DNA of 64,000 nucleotides from an uncultured Eubacteriaceae bacterium. GTDB lineage: Bacteria > Bacillota > Clostridia > Lachnospirales > CAG-274. Position numbers and translations under genes: made by a program. The notes beneath the pieces are model-generated. The model searched no databases, had not been told where the DNA came from, and saw only the letters and a list, made by a program, of their open reading frames with translations. Location: NCBI GenBank assembly GCA_947086655.1, contig CAMTZM010000001.1, positions 163,585 through 227,584 of the forward strand, written 5' to 3'. Numbering within the stretch: position 1 is the first letter of the stretch; each line of letters begins with the position of its first letter. Positions 55,636 to 64,000 of the stretch are shown here, piece by piece.

Positions 55636-56412
55636 ATGAAAAATTTATGTATGTTTATAACATGTTTTTTTGCAGCAATTTTTGTTGTATCATTTATTTA
55701 TGTGAAAATTGTTTCAGGGGAAAGCACAATTACTTATAACCGTGATGAGGTAAAAAGAATACTTAAAATAGTTAATGACAGTCCGGTTTATGCTGAAATA
55801 ATAAAAGATACAAACACATATAAGGACAAAAGCGAGTTTTCGGCTGTTGATGGCAGACTAAAAAAGGGTGATATTATTGAAATTATTGAGGAGAGAGATA
55901 AAAAATGGTATAAAACAAAAAAAGGCTGGATTAAATCGGATTGTATAAAAATTCCAGATGATAAGAAAACAAATCTTTCAAAACTTTCAGATGAAGATAT
56001 ATGTTGTTATGTAAACGTAATGGGACTTAGCAGTAAAACGAAATATCTTGTATGGACTAATATAGACAGGCAAATGGTTTATGTTTTAAGCGGAAAAAAA
56101 GGTAATTGGAAAGTTATAAAAAAGATTGTATGTGCTACTGGAAAAAATGAAAGTCCTACAACAAGGGGGTTATTTGAGATAAGTGAAAGAGGCAAATGGT
56201 TTTATTCTCAAAGGCTTAACAGCGGAGCTATGTATTATGTCAGATTTAACGGTTCATATCTTTTTCATAGTATAGCTATGGATAAAGATAAAAATGTAAT
56301 TGATGGAGTGCTTGGACAAAGAAGGTCAAGCGGCTGTATAAGAATGTCTTTAGATGACAGTAAATGGTTTTTTGAAAATATTCCGGAAAAAAGCAGAGTT
56401 TTTATAAACTGA
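55636..56412 (+). CDS. Membrane-anchored L,D-transpeptidase with SH3-like domain
   Basis: A 258-residue protein. It has an N-terminal anchor (residues 3-26), a bacterial SH3-like region (about 50-115; DGRLKKGDIIEIIEERDKKW) and a YkuD domain (about 130-257). The catalytic His is in LFHSIAM and Cys234 in the RRSSGCIRM motif, both intact. It forms 3-3 crosslinks in peptidoglycan or attaches proteins, with roles in vegetative or spore walls. GAAAGGA SD. Confidence 0.9.
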   Translation: MKNLCMFITCFFAAIFVVSFIYVKIVSGESTITYNRDEVKRILKIVNDSPVYAEIIKDTNTYKDKSEFSAVDGRLKKGDIIEIIEERDKKWYKTKKGWIKSDCIKIPDDKKTNLSKLSDEDICCYVNVMGLSSKTKYLVWTNIDRQMVYVLSGKKGNWKVIKKIVCATGKNESPTTRGLFEISERGKWFYSQRLNSGAMYYVRFNGSYLFHSIAMDKDKNVIDGVLGQRRSSGCIRMSLDDSKWFFENIPEKSRVFIN

Positions 56413-56534
56413 TTCACAGCATTTTTTATTGTGATTAAAAATATATTATAAAATTTATTTTATATGATTATGTGGTTTAACACATTATTTCATAAAACAG
56501 AATAGTATTATATAAAAAGCTTTGGGGTGTTTTT

Positions 56535-57200
56535 ATGTTTTGGAACATGAATAACAGGTATAGAAATAATTTTGTAAAACAAAATAACAATTATAATAAT
56601 TGTCCGGCGTGCATGAGACAAATTCCTCAGAGACAGTACGCCCCTATGCAGCAAATGCCTCAATTCTATCAAATGCCGCCGGCAATGCCTGTAAATCAAA
56701 TGCCTAATACTGAACAAAACATTAATTTTGATAATTTGCAAAACGGGCAGATTTTGAAAATGCCAGAGGGAATACCTATAAATAACATAAATCAAAATAA
56801 AGTTAAATCAGAAAACTGCGAAGAATTGGGAGAATTTATACAAAATGAAAGAAACAGTCGGATTTTTTACGGGAATTTGCTTAATATGTGCCAAAATGAA
56901 AAACATAAAAAAATTTTGTCACAAATAATAACTCAATGTTCTTTTATGGAAGGGGAACTTCAATCTATTTATACGGAACTATCAGGTAATTCTTATGAAG
57001 TTAAAGAAACAGAAATATTTAACGATATTAATTTTAAAGATGGCATTTTATGGGCAGTAGATGAGGAATGTAAATGCAGTGAAAAAATTTTCAGTGCTTT
57101 TTCAAAATATTCAAAGGAAATTAATGAAAAACTGATTATTATATTAATGAAAAAAAATATACGTATTAATAAGCTTTATTTACTATGTATAAAGTATTGA
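56535..57200 (+). CDS. Met/Pro/Gln-rich protein with ferritin-like C-terminus (coat-like)
   Basis: A 221-residue protein. The first third is rich in Met, Pro, Gln and Asn (PQRQYAPMQQMPQFYQMPPA) with a CPAC pair. The second half is helical with ELGEFIQNERNSRIFYGNLL, resembling ferritin-like/CotF-type four-helix proteins of spore coats. No metal site is evident. A GGGG SD lies 8 bp before ATG 56535. The spore-coat idea is an inference from composition and fold; its end overlaps the leader of proB. Confidence 0.65.
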   Translation: MFWNMNNRYRNNFVKQNNNYNNCPACMRQIPQRQYAPMQQMPQFYQMPPAMPVNQMPNTEQNINFDNLQNGQILKMPEGIPINNINQNKVKSENCEELGEFIQNERNSRIFYGNLLNMCQNEKHKKILSQIITQCSFMEGELQSIYTELSGNSYEVKETEIFNDINFKDGILWAVDEECKCSEKIFSAFSKYSKEINEKLIIILMKKNIRINKLYLLCIKY

Positions 57201-57268
57201 AAATAGTTTTTATAAGTGATAATATAAATAACAATATCAAAATAATTTTTATAGGTGAGATTTTAAAT

Positions 57269-58081
57269 ATGGATTATATACAAAGGATAAAAAATAGTAA
57301 AAGAATTGTCGTTAAAATAGGAACAACTTCTCTTACTTATTCAAACGGAAAACTTAATCTTAAAAGAATTGAAAAATTGGCGAGAGTTCTTGTCGATTTA
57401 GCAAATCAGCAAAAAGAGATAATACTTGTTTCGTCAGGAGCTATCGCCGTTGGAGCGGCACGTTTGGGTCTTTCGGAAAGACCTAGGGATATAAAAGGAA
57501 AACAAGCTTCTTCAGCGGTTGGGCAAGCGGTTTTGATGCAGATTTATGAAAAATTTTTTATGGAATATAATCAAAAAGTTGCTCAAATTCTTTTGACAAA
57601 AGATGTATTTGATTACGATAAAAAAAGAAATAACGCTAAAAATACGTTGTTTAAACTTTGGGAACTTGATGTTATTCCTATTGTAAATGCAAATGATACT
57701 ATTGCAACAGATGAGCTTAATATGGAAATAAGTGATAATGATACTCTTTCAGCATATGTAGCAGTTCTTTCAAAAAGCGATTTATTAATTATATTGTCAG
57801 ATATTGATGGTATGTACGATAAGGACCCAAATGTAAACAAAGATGCTAATATTATAAGGGTAGTTGAGAAAATAGATGACAGTATATACAGTATTGCCGG
57901 AGGAGCAGGAAGTTCTCTTGGAACAGGGGGAATGATTACAAAAGTAAAAGCGGCTAAGACGGTAAATGATAAAGGAATTGATTTAATAATAGCTTCAGGT
58001 GAAGAACCTTCAATTTTACATGATATTTTTGAGGGTAAAAGCGTTGGAACTTTGTTTTTATCTGAAAAGAGGAAAGTATGA
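57269..58081 (+). CDS. proB: Glutamate 5-kinase (short form, no PUA domain)
   Basis: A 270-residue amino-acid kinase. It has RIVVKIGTTSLTYSNGKLNL, LVSSGAIAVGAARLGL, NANDTIATDELN, LIILSDIDGMYDKDPN and GGMITKVKAAK. It phosphorylates glutamate in proline synthesis. The C-terminal PUA domain of the E. coli type is absent, as in many Clostridia. ATG 57269 has a GGTGAG SD and gives the expected length. It overlaps the next gene (ATGA). Confidence 0.95.
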   Translation: MDYIQRIKNSKRIVVKIGTTSLTYSNGKLNLKRIEKLARVLVDLANQQKEIILVSSGAIAVGAARLGLSERPRDIKGKQASSAVGQAVLMQIYEKFFMEYNQKVAQILLTKDVFDYDKKRNNAKNTLFKLWELDVIPIVNANDTIATDELNMEISDNDTLSAYVAVLSKSDLLIILSDIDGMYDKDPNVNKDANIIRVVEKIDDSIYSIAGGAGSSLGTGGMITKVKAAKTVNDKGIDLIIASGEEPSILHDIFEGKSVGTLFLSEKRKV

Positions 58082-58638
58082 AAAACTTAAAATCAAATAT
58101 AAGGAAAGATTATTTAGAAAAAAGAAATAAATTAAAAGAAGATGAGATTTTAAATTTAAGCAATATAATATGCGAAAAAATTTTAAATACAAATTCATAT
58201 GAACAAGCCGATTCTATTTTTACATATATTAATATGGGAAGTGAAGTTCAAACAATTAATATTATAAATAAATCAATTAATGATAAAAAAATAATAGCTG
58301 TACCATTGATTATAGGCAAACATAATATGGTTTTTATTAAAATCAATTCTTTTGACGGTCTTGTTAAAAATAAATTAGGAATTTATGAGCCTGTTTTTGA
58401 TAAAAACAAAATTGTTGATTCTAATGATAAAAGTTTGATTATTGTTCCCGGAGTTGTTTTTGCAGAAAATGGATATAGAATAGGATATGGCGGAGGATAT
58501 TATGATAAATATTTAAGTGAAAATGTATATATGAAAGCAATTGGGGCGGCATATAATATACAGATTGCAAAAAGTGTGCCTATTGATGATTATGATATAA
58601 GACTTGATTGTATTGTTACAGAGAAAGAAATTTTTTAG
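58078..58638 (+). CDS. 5-formyltetrahydrofolate cyclo-ligase
   Basis: A 186-residue MTHFS-family protein. It has NIRKDYLEKRNKLKEDE at the N-terminus and the conserved GYRIGYGGGYYDKYL motif near residue 140, followed by a basic pocket. It converts 5-formyl-THF to methenyl-THF. It sits between proB and proA, four bases overlapping proB and 12 bp before proA, so it is expressed with proline genes. Confidence 0.93.
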   Translation: MKNLKSNIRKDYLEKRNKLKEDEILNLSNIICEKILNTNSYEQADSIFTYINMGSEVQTINIINKSINDKKIIAVPLIIGKHNMVFIKINSFDGLVKNKLGIYEPVFDKNKIVDSNDKSLIIVPGVVFAENGYRIGYGGGYYDKYLSENVYMKAIGAAYNIQIAKSVPIDDYDIRLDCIVTEKEIF

Positions 58639-58650
58639 GAGGATTTTTTT

Positions 58651-59895
58651 ATGTGTTCTATGATTGAAATTGGAAAAAAAGCAAAAATTGCCGCTATAAA
58701 ATTAGCTAAAATAAGTTTGCGTGAAAAAAATAATCTTTTAAATTTAGCGGCTGATACTCTTATAAAAAATACAGATTTTATTTTAAGTGAAAATAAAAAA
58801 GATATTGATAAAGGACAAGAAAAAGGTATAAAAAAATCGCTTTTGGACAGGCTTATGTTAAATGAAGACAGAATTAAGGATATGGCTTATGGACTTGTTA
58901 ATATATCAAAGCTTGAAGACCCTATCGGAGAGGTATTGTATATGAAAACTCTCCCTAATGGACTTAAAATAGGTCAAAAGCGTGTCGCTATGGGGGTTAT
59001 AGGAATAATATATGAGTCTCGTCCAAATGTAACAGCAGATGCGTTTGGGCTTTGTTTAAAGGCAGGAAGCGCTTGTATATTAAGAGGCGGAAGCGATGCT
59101 ATTAATTCAAATAAAGCTATTGTAGACTTATTTAGAGACGCTTTTAATAATAAAATAGATAATAATATAGTTCAGCTTGTGGAAGATACGACAAGAAAAA
59201 GCGCAGAAGAAATGATGAAACTTAATGAGTATATTGATTTGCTTATACCACGGGGAGGGGCTGGACTTATTAATTCGGTAGTGAAAAACAGTACTGTTTC
59301 TGTTATACAAACAGGGGTTGGAAACTGTCATATATTTGTTGATGAAAGTGCTGATATTAAAAAAGCTGTTGATATTACAATTAACGCTAAAGTACAAAGA
59401 CCGGGAGTATGCAACGCATGTGAAACTCTTCTTGTTCATAAAAATATAGCTGAAAAGTTTCTTCCTGAGGTATGCGAAAAACTCAATAAAAATAAAGTTG
59501 AGATAAGAGGAGACGAATATGTTAAAAAGATAGTTCCTTATGTAAAAGATGCAGACGATAATGACTGGGAAACAGAATATCTTGATTATATAATTGCTGT
59601 AAAAACCGTAGACGATATTAACGAAGCCATTAGCCATATACAAAAATATTCAACAGGACATTCAGAGGCAATAATAACTGAAAATTATACAAATGCTAAT
59701 TTATTTGTAGAACTGGTTGATTCGGCGGCGGTATACGTAAACGCATCTACAAGATTTACAGATGGAAATGAGTTTGGTTTTGGGGCTGAAATAGGCATAA
59801 GTACCCAAAAACTTCACGCAAGAGGACCTATGGGCATTAAGGAATTAACATCATCAAAATATATAATTTTTGGAGATGGACAAATAAGAGAATAG
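58651..59895 (+). CDS. proA: Gamma-glutamyl phosphate reductase
   Basis: A 414-residue ALDH-superfamily enzyme. It has GVIGIIYESRPNVTADAFGL, LCLKAGSACILRGGSDAI, LIPRGGAGLINSV and the catalytic Cys in RPGVCNACETLLVH, with a late TGHSEAIITENY. It reduces glutamyl phosphate to glutamate semialdehyde. GGAGGA SD. It ends 51 bp before the gdhA promoter; no terminator is visible directly after it. Confidence 0.96.
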   Translation: MCSMIEIGKKAKIAAIKLAKISLREKNNLLNLAADTLIKNTDFILSENKKDIDKGQEKGIKKSLLDRLMLNEDRIKDMAYGLVNISKLEDPIGEVLYMKTLPNGLKIGQKRVAMGVIGIIYESRPNVTADAFGLCLKAGSACILRGGSDAINSNKAIVDLFRDAFNNKIDNNIVQLVEDTTRKSAEEMMKLNEYIDLLIPRGGAGLINSVVKNSTVSVIQTGVGNCHIFVDESADIKKAVDITINAKVQRPGVCNACETLLVHKNIAEKFLPEVCEKLNKNKVEIRGDEYVKKIVPYVKDADDNDWETEYLDYIIAVKTVDDINEAISHIQKYSTGHSEAIITENYTNANLFVELVDSAAVYVNASTRFTDGNEFGFGAEIGISTQKLHARGPMGIKELTSSKYIIFGDGQIRE

Positions 59896-59945
59896 ATTTT
59901 GATTTTACATGTTTTAAATAACTTTATATACTTTAAAAGTTTTTA

Positions 59946-61406
<1,461 letters not shown>

Positions 61407-61409
<3 letters not shown>

Positions 61410-61516
61410 CCGACCGAAGTAATTGGGAGTGAAAGTTCTCACTGAATATAAAGGCAAATGTTTTTGCCTGTCGGCTGCTCGAATTTTTGTTGCACAAAAA
61501 TTCGAGCAGCCTTGAC
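61407..61516 (+). repeat. Structured dispersed repeat, copy 3 (plus orientation)
   Basis: Begins at the TAA of gdhA (TTTAACCGAC). CCGAC (61410-61414) pairs with GTCGG (61470-61474), and inner stems GGCAAA/TTTGCC and GTGA/TCAC are seen. A 17-bp perfect hairpin with loop TGC follows at 61474-61510, then CTTGAC. Its stem differs from that of copy 1 at several positions but both strands change together, so pairing is kept. A central stretch of about 40 nt present in copies 1 and 2 is missing. The remainder of the gap to 61713 is AT-rich. Confidence 0.8.
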
Positions 61517-61713
61517 AAAATTATTTTACTAAAGAATAAAAATTTTGAAAAAATTGGAAGGCTGTTAAAGAATAAAAGACAATTAAACTTACTTTTAATT
61601 AATAAATTTTCTGGACTATAAGTTAAATCTAATTTAAAATTTTGGAGTTTATTAAAATATAATTTCGAAAAAAATACTTCTTTATATTTTCAAGCTGTTT
61701 AACTATATAATTT

Positions 61714-62667
61714 TTATAAATCAAGTCCACATATGATTTTTTTAAGTGTTTCTGCTGAATGTTTAAGTGATTTTGTTTCTTCATCATTTAATGAAATAGG
61801 CACATGAGTTTCTATTCCATCTATTCCAACAATAGCAGGCATACTAAGAGCAATTTCATCAATTCCATATTCTCCATTCATTATAGATGATATTGGCAAA
61901 ATGGATTTTTCATTTCTTACAATACATTCGCAAACTCTTTTAACTGACATTGCGATACCATAATAGGTAGCATGCTTTTTTGAAATAATTTCATAAGCAC
62001 TGTTTTTTACATTTTCTTCAATTTGTTTCATTGTTTTTTTATGGTTAAAATAACCACGCATTTCACAAAAATTGTTTAAAGGAATACCAGATACATTAGT
62101 ACTGCTCCATGCGGCAATTTCACTATCACCATGTTCTCCAATTATAAAAGAATGTATACTACGACTGTCAACTCCTAAATGTTCACTTAAAGCATATTTA
62201 AGTCTTGCTGTATCAAGAACTGTTCCGGAGCCGATTACTCTTTCTTTTGAAAAACCGCTTAATTTTACAGCAACGTAGGTAAGAATATCAACTGGATTTG
62301 ATACAATAAGCAAAATTCCTTTGAAATTATGTTTTGCAATTTCAGGAATAATCTTTTTATAAATGTCAACATTTCTATGAACTAAGTCAAGCCTTGTCTC
62401 ATCAGGTTTTTGATTTGCTCCAGCCGTTACAATTACAATAGAGGCATCTGTTATATCATCATAATTTCCAGCATAAATTTTCATTTGTCCGGCAAAAGGA
62501 ATTCCATGTGCAATATCTTTTGCTTCTCCATCAGCTTTATCAAAATTAGCGTCAAGCAATACCATTTCAGTAAAAAATCTGCTTTGCATCAATGTAAAAG
62601 CAGTAGCTGCTCCAACAAATCCGCAGCCAATAATCACTACTTTACCTGAATTGATTTGTTTATCCAT
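61714..62667 (-). CDS. ldh: L-lactate dehydrogenase
   Basis: A 317-residue LDH/MDH-superfamily protein. It has VVIIGCGFVGAATAFTLM, VTAGANQKPDETRLDLVHRN (residue Gln in the substrate loop position fits LDH rather than MDH), VSNPVDILTYVAVKLSG, GSGTVLDTARLKYAL and the catalytic His in IGEHGDSEIAAWS. It reduces pyruvate to L-lactate in fermentation. AGGAGG SD. It is transcribed toward gdhA. Confidence 0.92.
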   Translation of the reverse strand: MDKQINSGKVVIIGCGFVGAATAFTLMQSRFFTEMVLLDANFDKADGEAKDIAHGIPFAGQMKIYAGNYDDITDASIVIVTAGANQKPDETRLDLVHRNVDIYKKIIPEIAKHNFKGILLIVSNPVDILTYVAVKLSGFSKERVIGSGTVLDTARLKYALSEHLGVDSRSIHSFIIGEHGDSEIAAWSSTNVSGIPLNNFCEMRGYFNHKKTMKQIEENVKNSAYEIISKKHATYYGIAMSVKRVCECIVRNEKSILPISSIMNGEYGIDEIALSMPAIVGIDGIETHVPISLNDEETKSLKHSAETLKKIICGLDL

Positions 62668-62895
62668 CTTTATTCCTCCTATTAGGCAGCAGAAATCAGT
62701 TATAAATTAATGAAATTTCGTATCATATTTTTATTTTCTTATGTGATATACTGCTTAATTATATTATTAATATTTTCTGCATTTCTTATATTATTATTCA
62801 TTTTATAAAAGGTATTTATATCAAAATATAAATGCTATGAATTTTTTTATATGTCAATTTTAAGATTGTTTAAAAAAAATAATATATTTTATATA

Positions 62896-63441
62896 TTACT
62901 TTCTTTTATCAATCCATAAAAGATATTTTTTCTGAATACAATCTTTTTGTGAATTTTCCTCAAAGTTTTTAATCTGTTCATTAATTAATAATTTGCATTC
63001 ATCTGATAAAAGTCTTTGGGCATAATTATAGCAAACTTCATTTTCTTTATTGATATGCCTTTGAAGTAAATCGGCGTAACTTGCTGCATGGGTAATAATA
63101 TCAAGTTTTGCTTTTGATGTAGGATTTTTTTCATATTGTGTAAGTGCTTTATCTAACTCATCTATATGATATCTTGCTAAATCATGTTCTACTAACATTC
63201 CATTACGAATTAGCTTTTCAGCTGCTGAATCATTTTTATCTAACATAAATTTAAACAATATCTTCTCCTCTTTTTCATGATGATGTTTGTCTGCGTAGTT
63301 TCTTACAAAATCTATACATTCTCTAAATTCCATTACATCAACTTTTGCCCCTTCAAGAATTAAACAGCATATTTTGTTTAAATATTCAGTTAGAGCATAT
63401 ATATTTTTATGTTCTTCTAAAAGTAAATCAATTCCATACAT
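62896..63441 (-). CDS. Hemerythrin-domain protein
   Basis: A 181-residue four-helix hemerythrin. Metal ligands fit His11 (EEHKN), the HHxxE motif at residues 54-58 (KHHHEKEEK), His in MLVEHDLARYHID, and the final RHINKENEVCYNYA motif. It may bind oxygen, NO or iron and protect an anaerobe from oxidative or nitrosative stress. GGGAGG SD. The 228-bp gap to ldh holds only AT-rich sequence. Confidence 0.9.
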   Translation of the reverse strand: MYGIDLLLEEHKNIYALTEYLNKICCLILEGAKVDVMEFRECIDFVRNYADKHHHEKEEKILFKFMLDKNDSAAEKLIRNGMLVEHDLARYHIDELDKALTQYEKNPTSKAKLDIITHAASYADLLQRHINKENEVCYNYAQRLLSDECKLLINEQIKNFEENSQKDCIQKKYLLWIDKRK

Positions 63442-63687
63442 GTTTATTCCTCCCTTATTAAAGTAAACATTTAATTTTTATATTGTGTTTTGTTTTCAAA
63501 TAATATAATTCCTTGAAAGTTTATAATATATAAGATTTTTTAATTAATATTTATTGGATATAATATGTATATTTTGAAGAAGATTAATGTAGAATAGAAG
63601 ATAAATATATTCAATATTGTATTATTTGAACTTTTGCATATTTTAATTGTTATTAACAAAAATTGATTTGCGTGATAAAAAAAGTTA

Positions 63688-63716
63688 TTGACAAGTTTTT
63701 TATTTTGTTGTATCAT
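63688..63716 (+). promoter_or_regulatory. Promoter of the tRNA cluster
   Basis: TTGACA (63688-63693), a 17-bp spacer and TATCAT (63711-63716), 35 bp upstream of the first tRNA. The region 63442-63687 shows no gene. Confidence 0.82.
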
Positions 63717-63751
63717 ATATTGTGTTGTTAGTCAATAAATGTTTTTTGTAA

Positions 63752-63824
63752 GCACTATTAGCTCAGTTGGTAGAGCAGCTGACTCTTAATCAGAAGGTCC
63801 AGGGTTCGAGCCCCTGATGGTGCA
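63752..63824 (+). tRNA. tRNA-Lys(CTT), first copy
   Basis: A complete 73-nt cloverleaf: acceptor GCACTAT/ATGGTGC (one G-T pair), D arm GCTC/GAGC, anticodon loop CTCTTAA giving CTT, T arm CAGGG-TTCGAGC-CCCTG and discriminator A. CCA is not encoded. Confidence 0.97.
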
Positions 63825-63859
63825 TTTTTGTGTTTGATTTTTGATATTTATTTTTATAA

Positions 63860-63932
63860 GCACTATTAGCTCAGTTGGTAGAGCAGCTGACTCTTAATCA
63901 GAAGGTCCAGGGTTCGAGCCCCTGATGGTGCA
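63860..63932 (+). tRNA. tRNA-Lys(CTT), second identical copy
   Basis: Identical to 63752-63824 over all 73 bases, 35 bp downstream, with similar short flanks (TAAG before, TTTTTGT after), indicating a recent tandem duplication. Confidence 0.97.
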
Positions 63933-63953
63933 TTTTTGTATGTTTTTATATGA

Positions 63954-64000
63954 GCGGATATGGCGGAACTGGCAGACGCGCTGGACTTAGAATCCAGTCC
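63954..64000 (+). tRNA. tRNA-Leu(TAG), partial (3' end outside window)
   Basis: The 5' half of a class II tRNA: acceptor GCGGATA, D arm with GCGGAACTGGCAGACGC and anticodon stem CTGGA/TCCAG around loop CTTAGAA (anticodon TAG). The window ends at the variable arm. Confidence 0.92.

Overview
The window is one AT-rich (roughly 30% GC by eye) chromosomal segment from an anaerobic, motile, probably spore-forming member of the Clostridia. Lineage evidence: a flagellar/chemotaxis operon tail (flhF end, flhG, cheD, sigma-D, fapA), a SCIFF peptide with its radical-SAM maturase (a Clostridia hallmark), the [FeFe]-hydrogenase maturase hydF, dipicolinate synthase subunit A, RNase Y, and strong AGGAGG ribosome binding sites. 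Pectin appears to be a main carbon source: a secreted PL1 pectate lyase, a rhamnogalacturonan acetylesterase with an SLH domain, an AraR-like repressor, and uxaB-uxaA-uxaC for galacturonate catabolism. I could not name the species.

Layout. 1-6054: flagellar operon tail. 6090-8413: aminotransferase and AraR-like repressor, convergent. 8826-11162: modular pectate lyase. 11709-16571: a five-gene operon (CarD-like, degenerate HD-GYP, CE12-SLH esterase, coaBC, ispE). 16636-16912: non-coding, hairpin-packed block. 16919-21051 (minus): SEC-C, sua5, phosphatase, rpiB, upp, tagO. 21183-26967: radA, an acetyltransferase cassette, a small conserved protein, a pseudouridine synthase, a transglutaminase, smpB and a PHP phosphoesterase. 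27140-33524: TIGR04086 protein, scfA, scfB, secD, secF, recJ. 34376-41699: chemoreceptor, glycosyltransferase, P-loop kinase-like protein, hydF, rny. 41828-46441 (minus): uxaB-uxaA-uxaC. 46528-51843: unknown protein, SpoIID-like lipoprotein, ASKHA/2Fe-2S protein, dpsA. 52072-55427 (minus): nadB-nadC-nadA. 55636-61409: L,D-transpeptidase, coat-like protein, proB, 5-formyl-THF cyclo-ligase, proA, gdhA. 61714-63441 (minus): ldh and a hemerythrin. 63752-64000: two identical tRNA-Lys(CTT) and the start of tRNA-Leu(TAG).

The most unusual content is non-coding. A structured repeat occurs three times (1295-1452, 43277-43391, 61407-61516), with conserved stems and base changes that preserve pairing. 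A 277-bp block of consecutive hairpins sits between two copies of the same terminator-like stem-loop (16636-16912). A MITE-like 167-bp inverted-repeat element supplies the stop codon of nadA (51910-52076). A 100-nt stem-loop with a U-tract separates the SCIFF peptide gene from its maturase (27764-27869). A very short terminator/antiterminator leader precedes gdhA (59984-60034). No CRISPR array, prophage or complete insertion sequence was seen.
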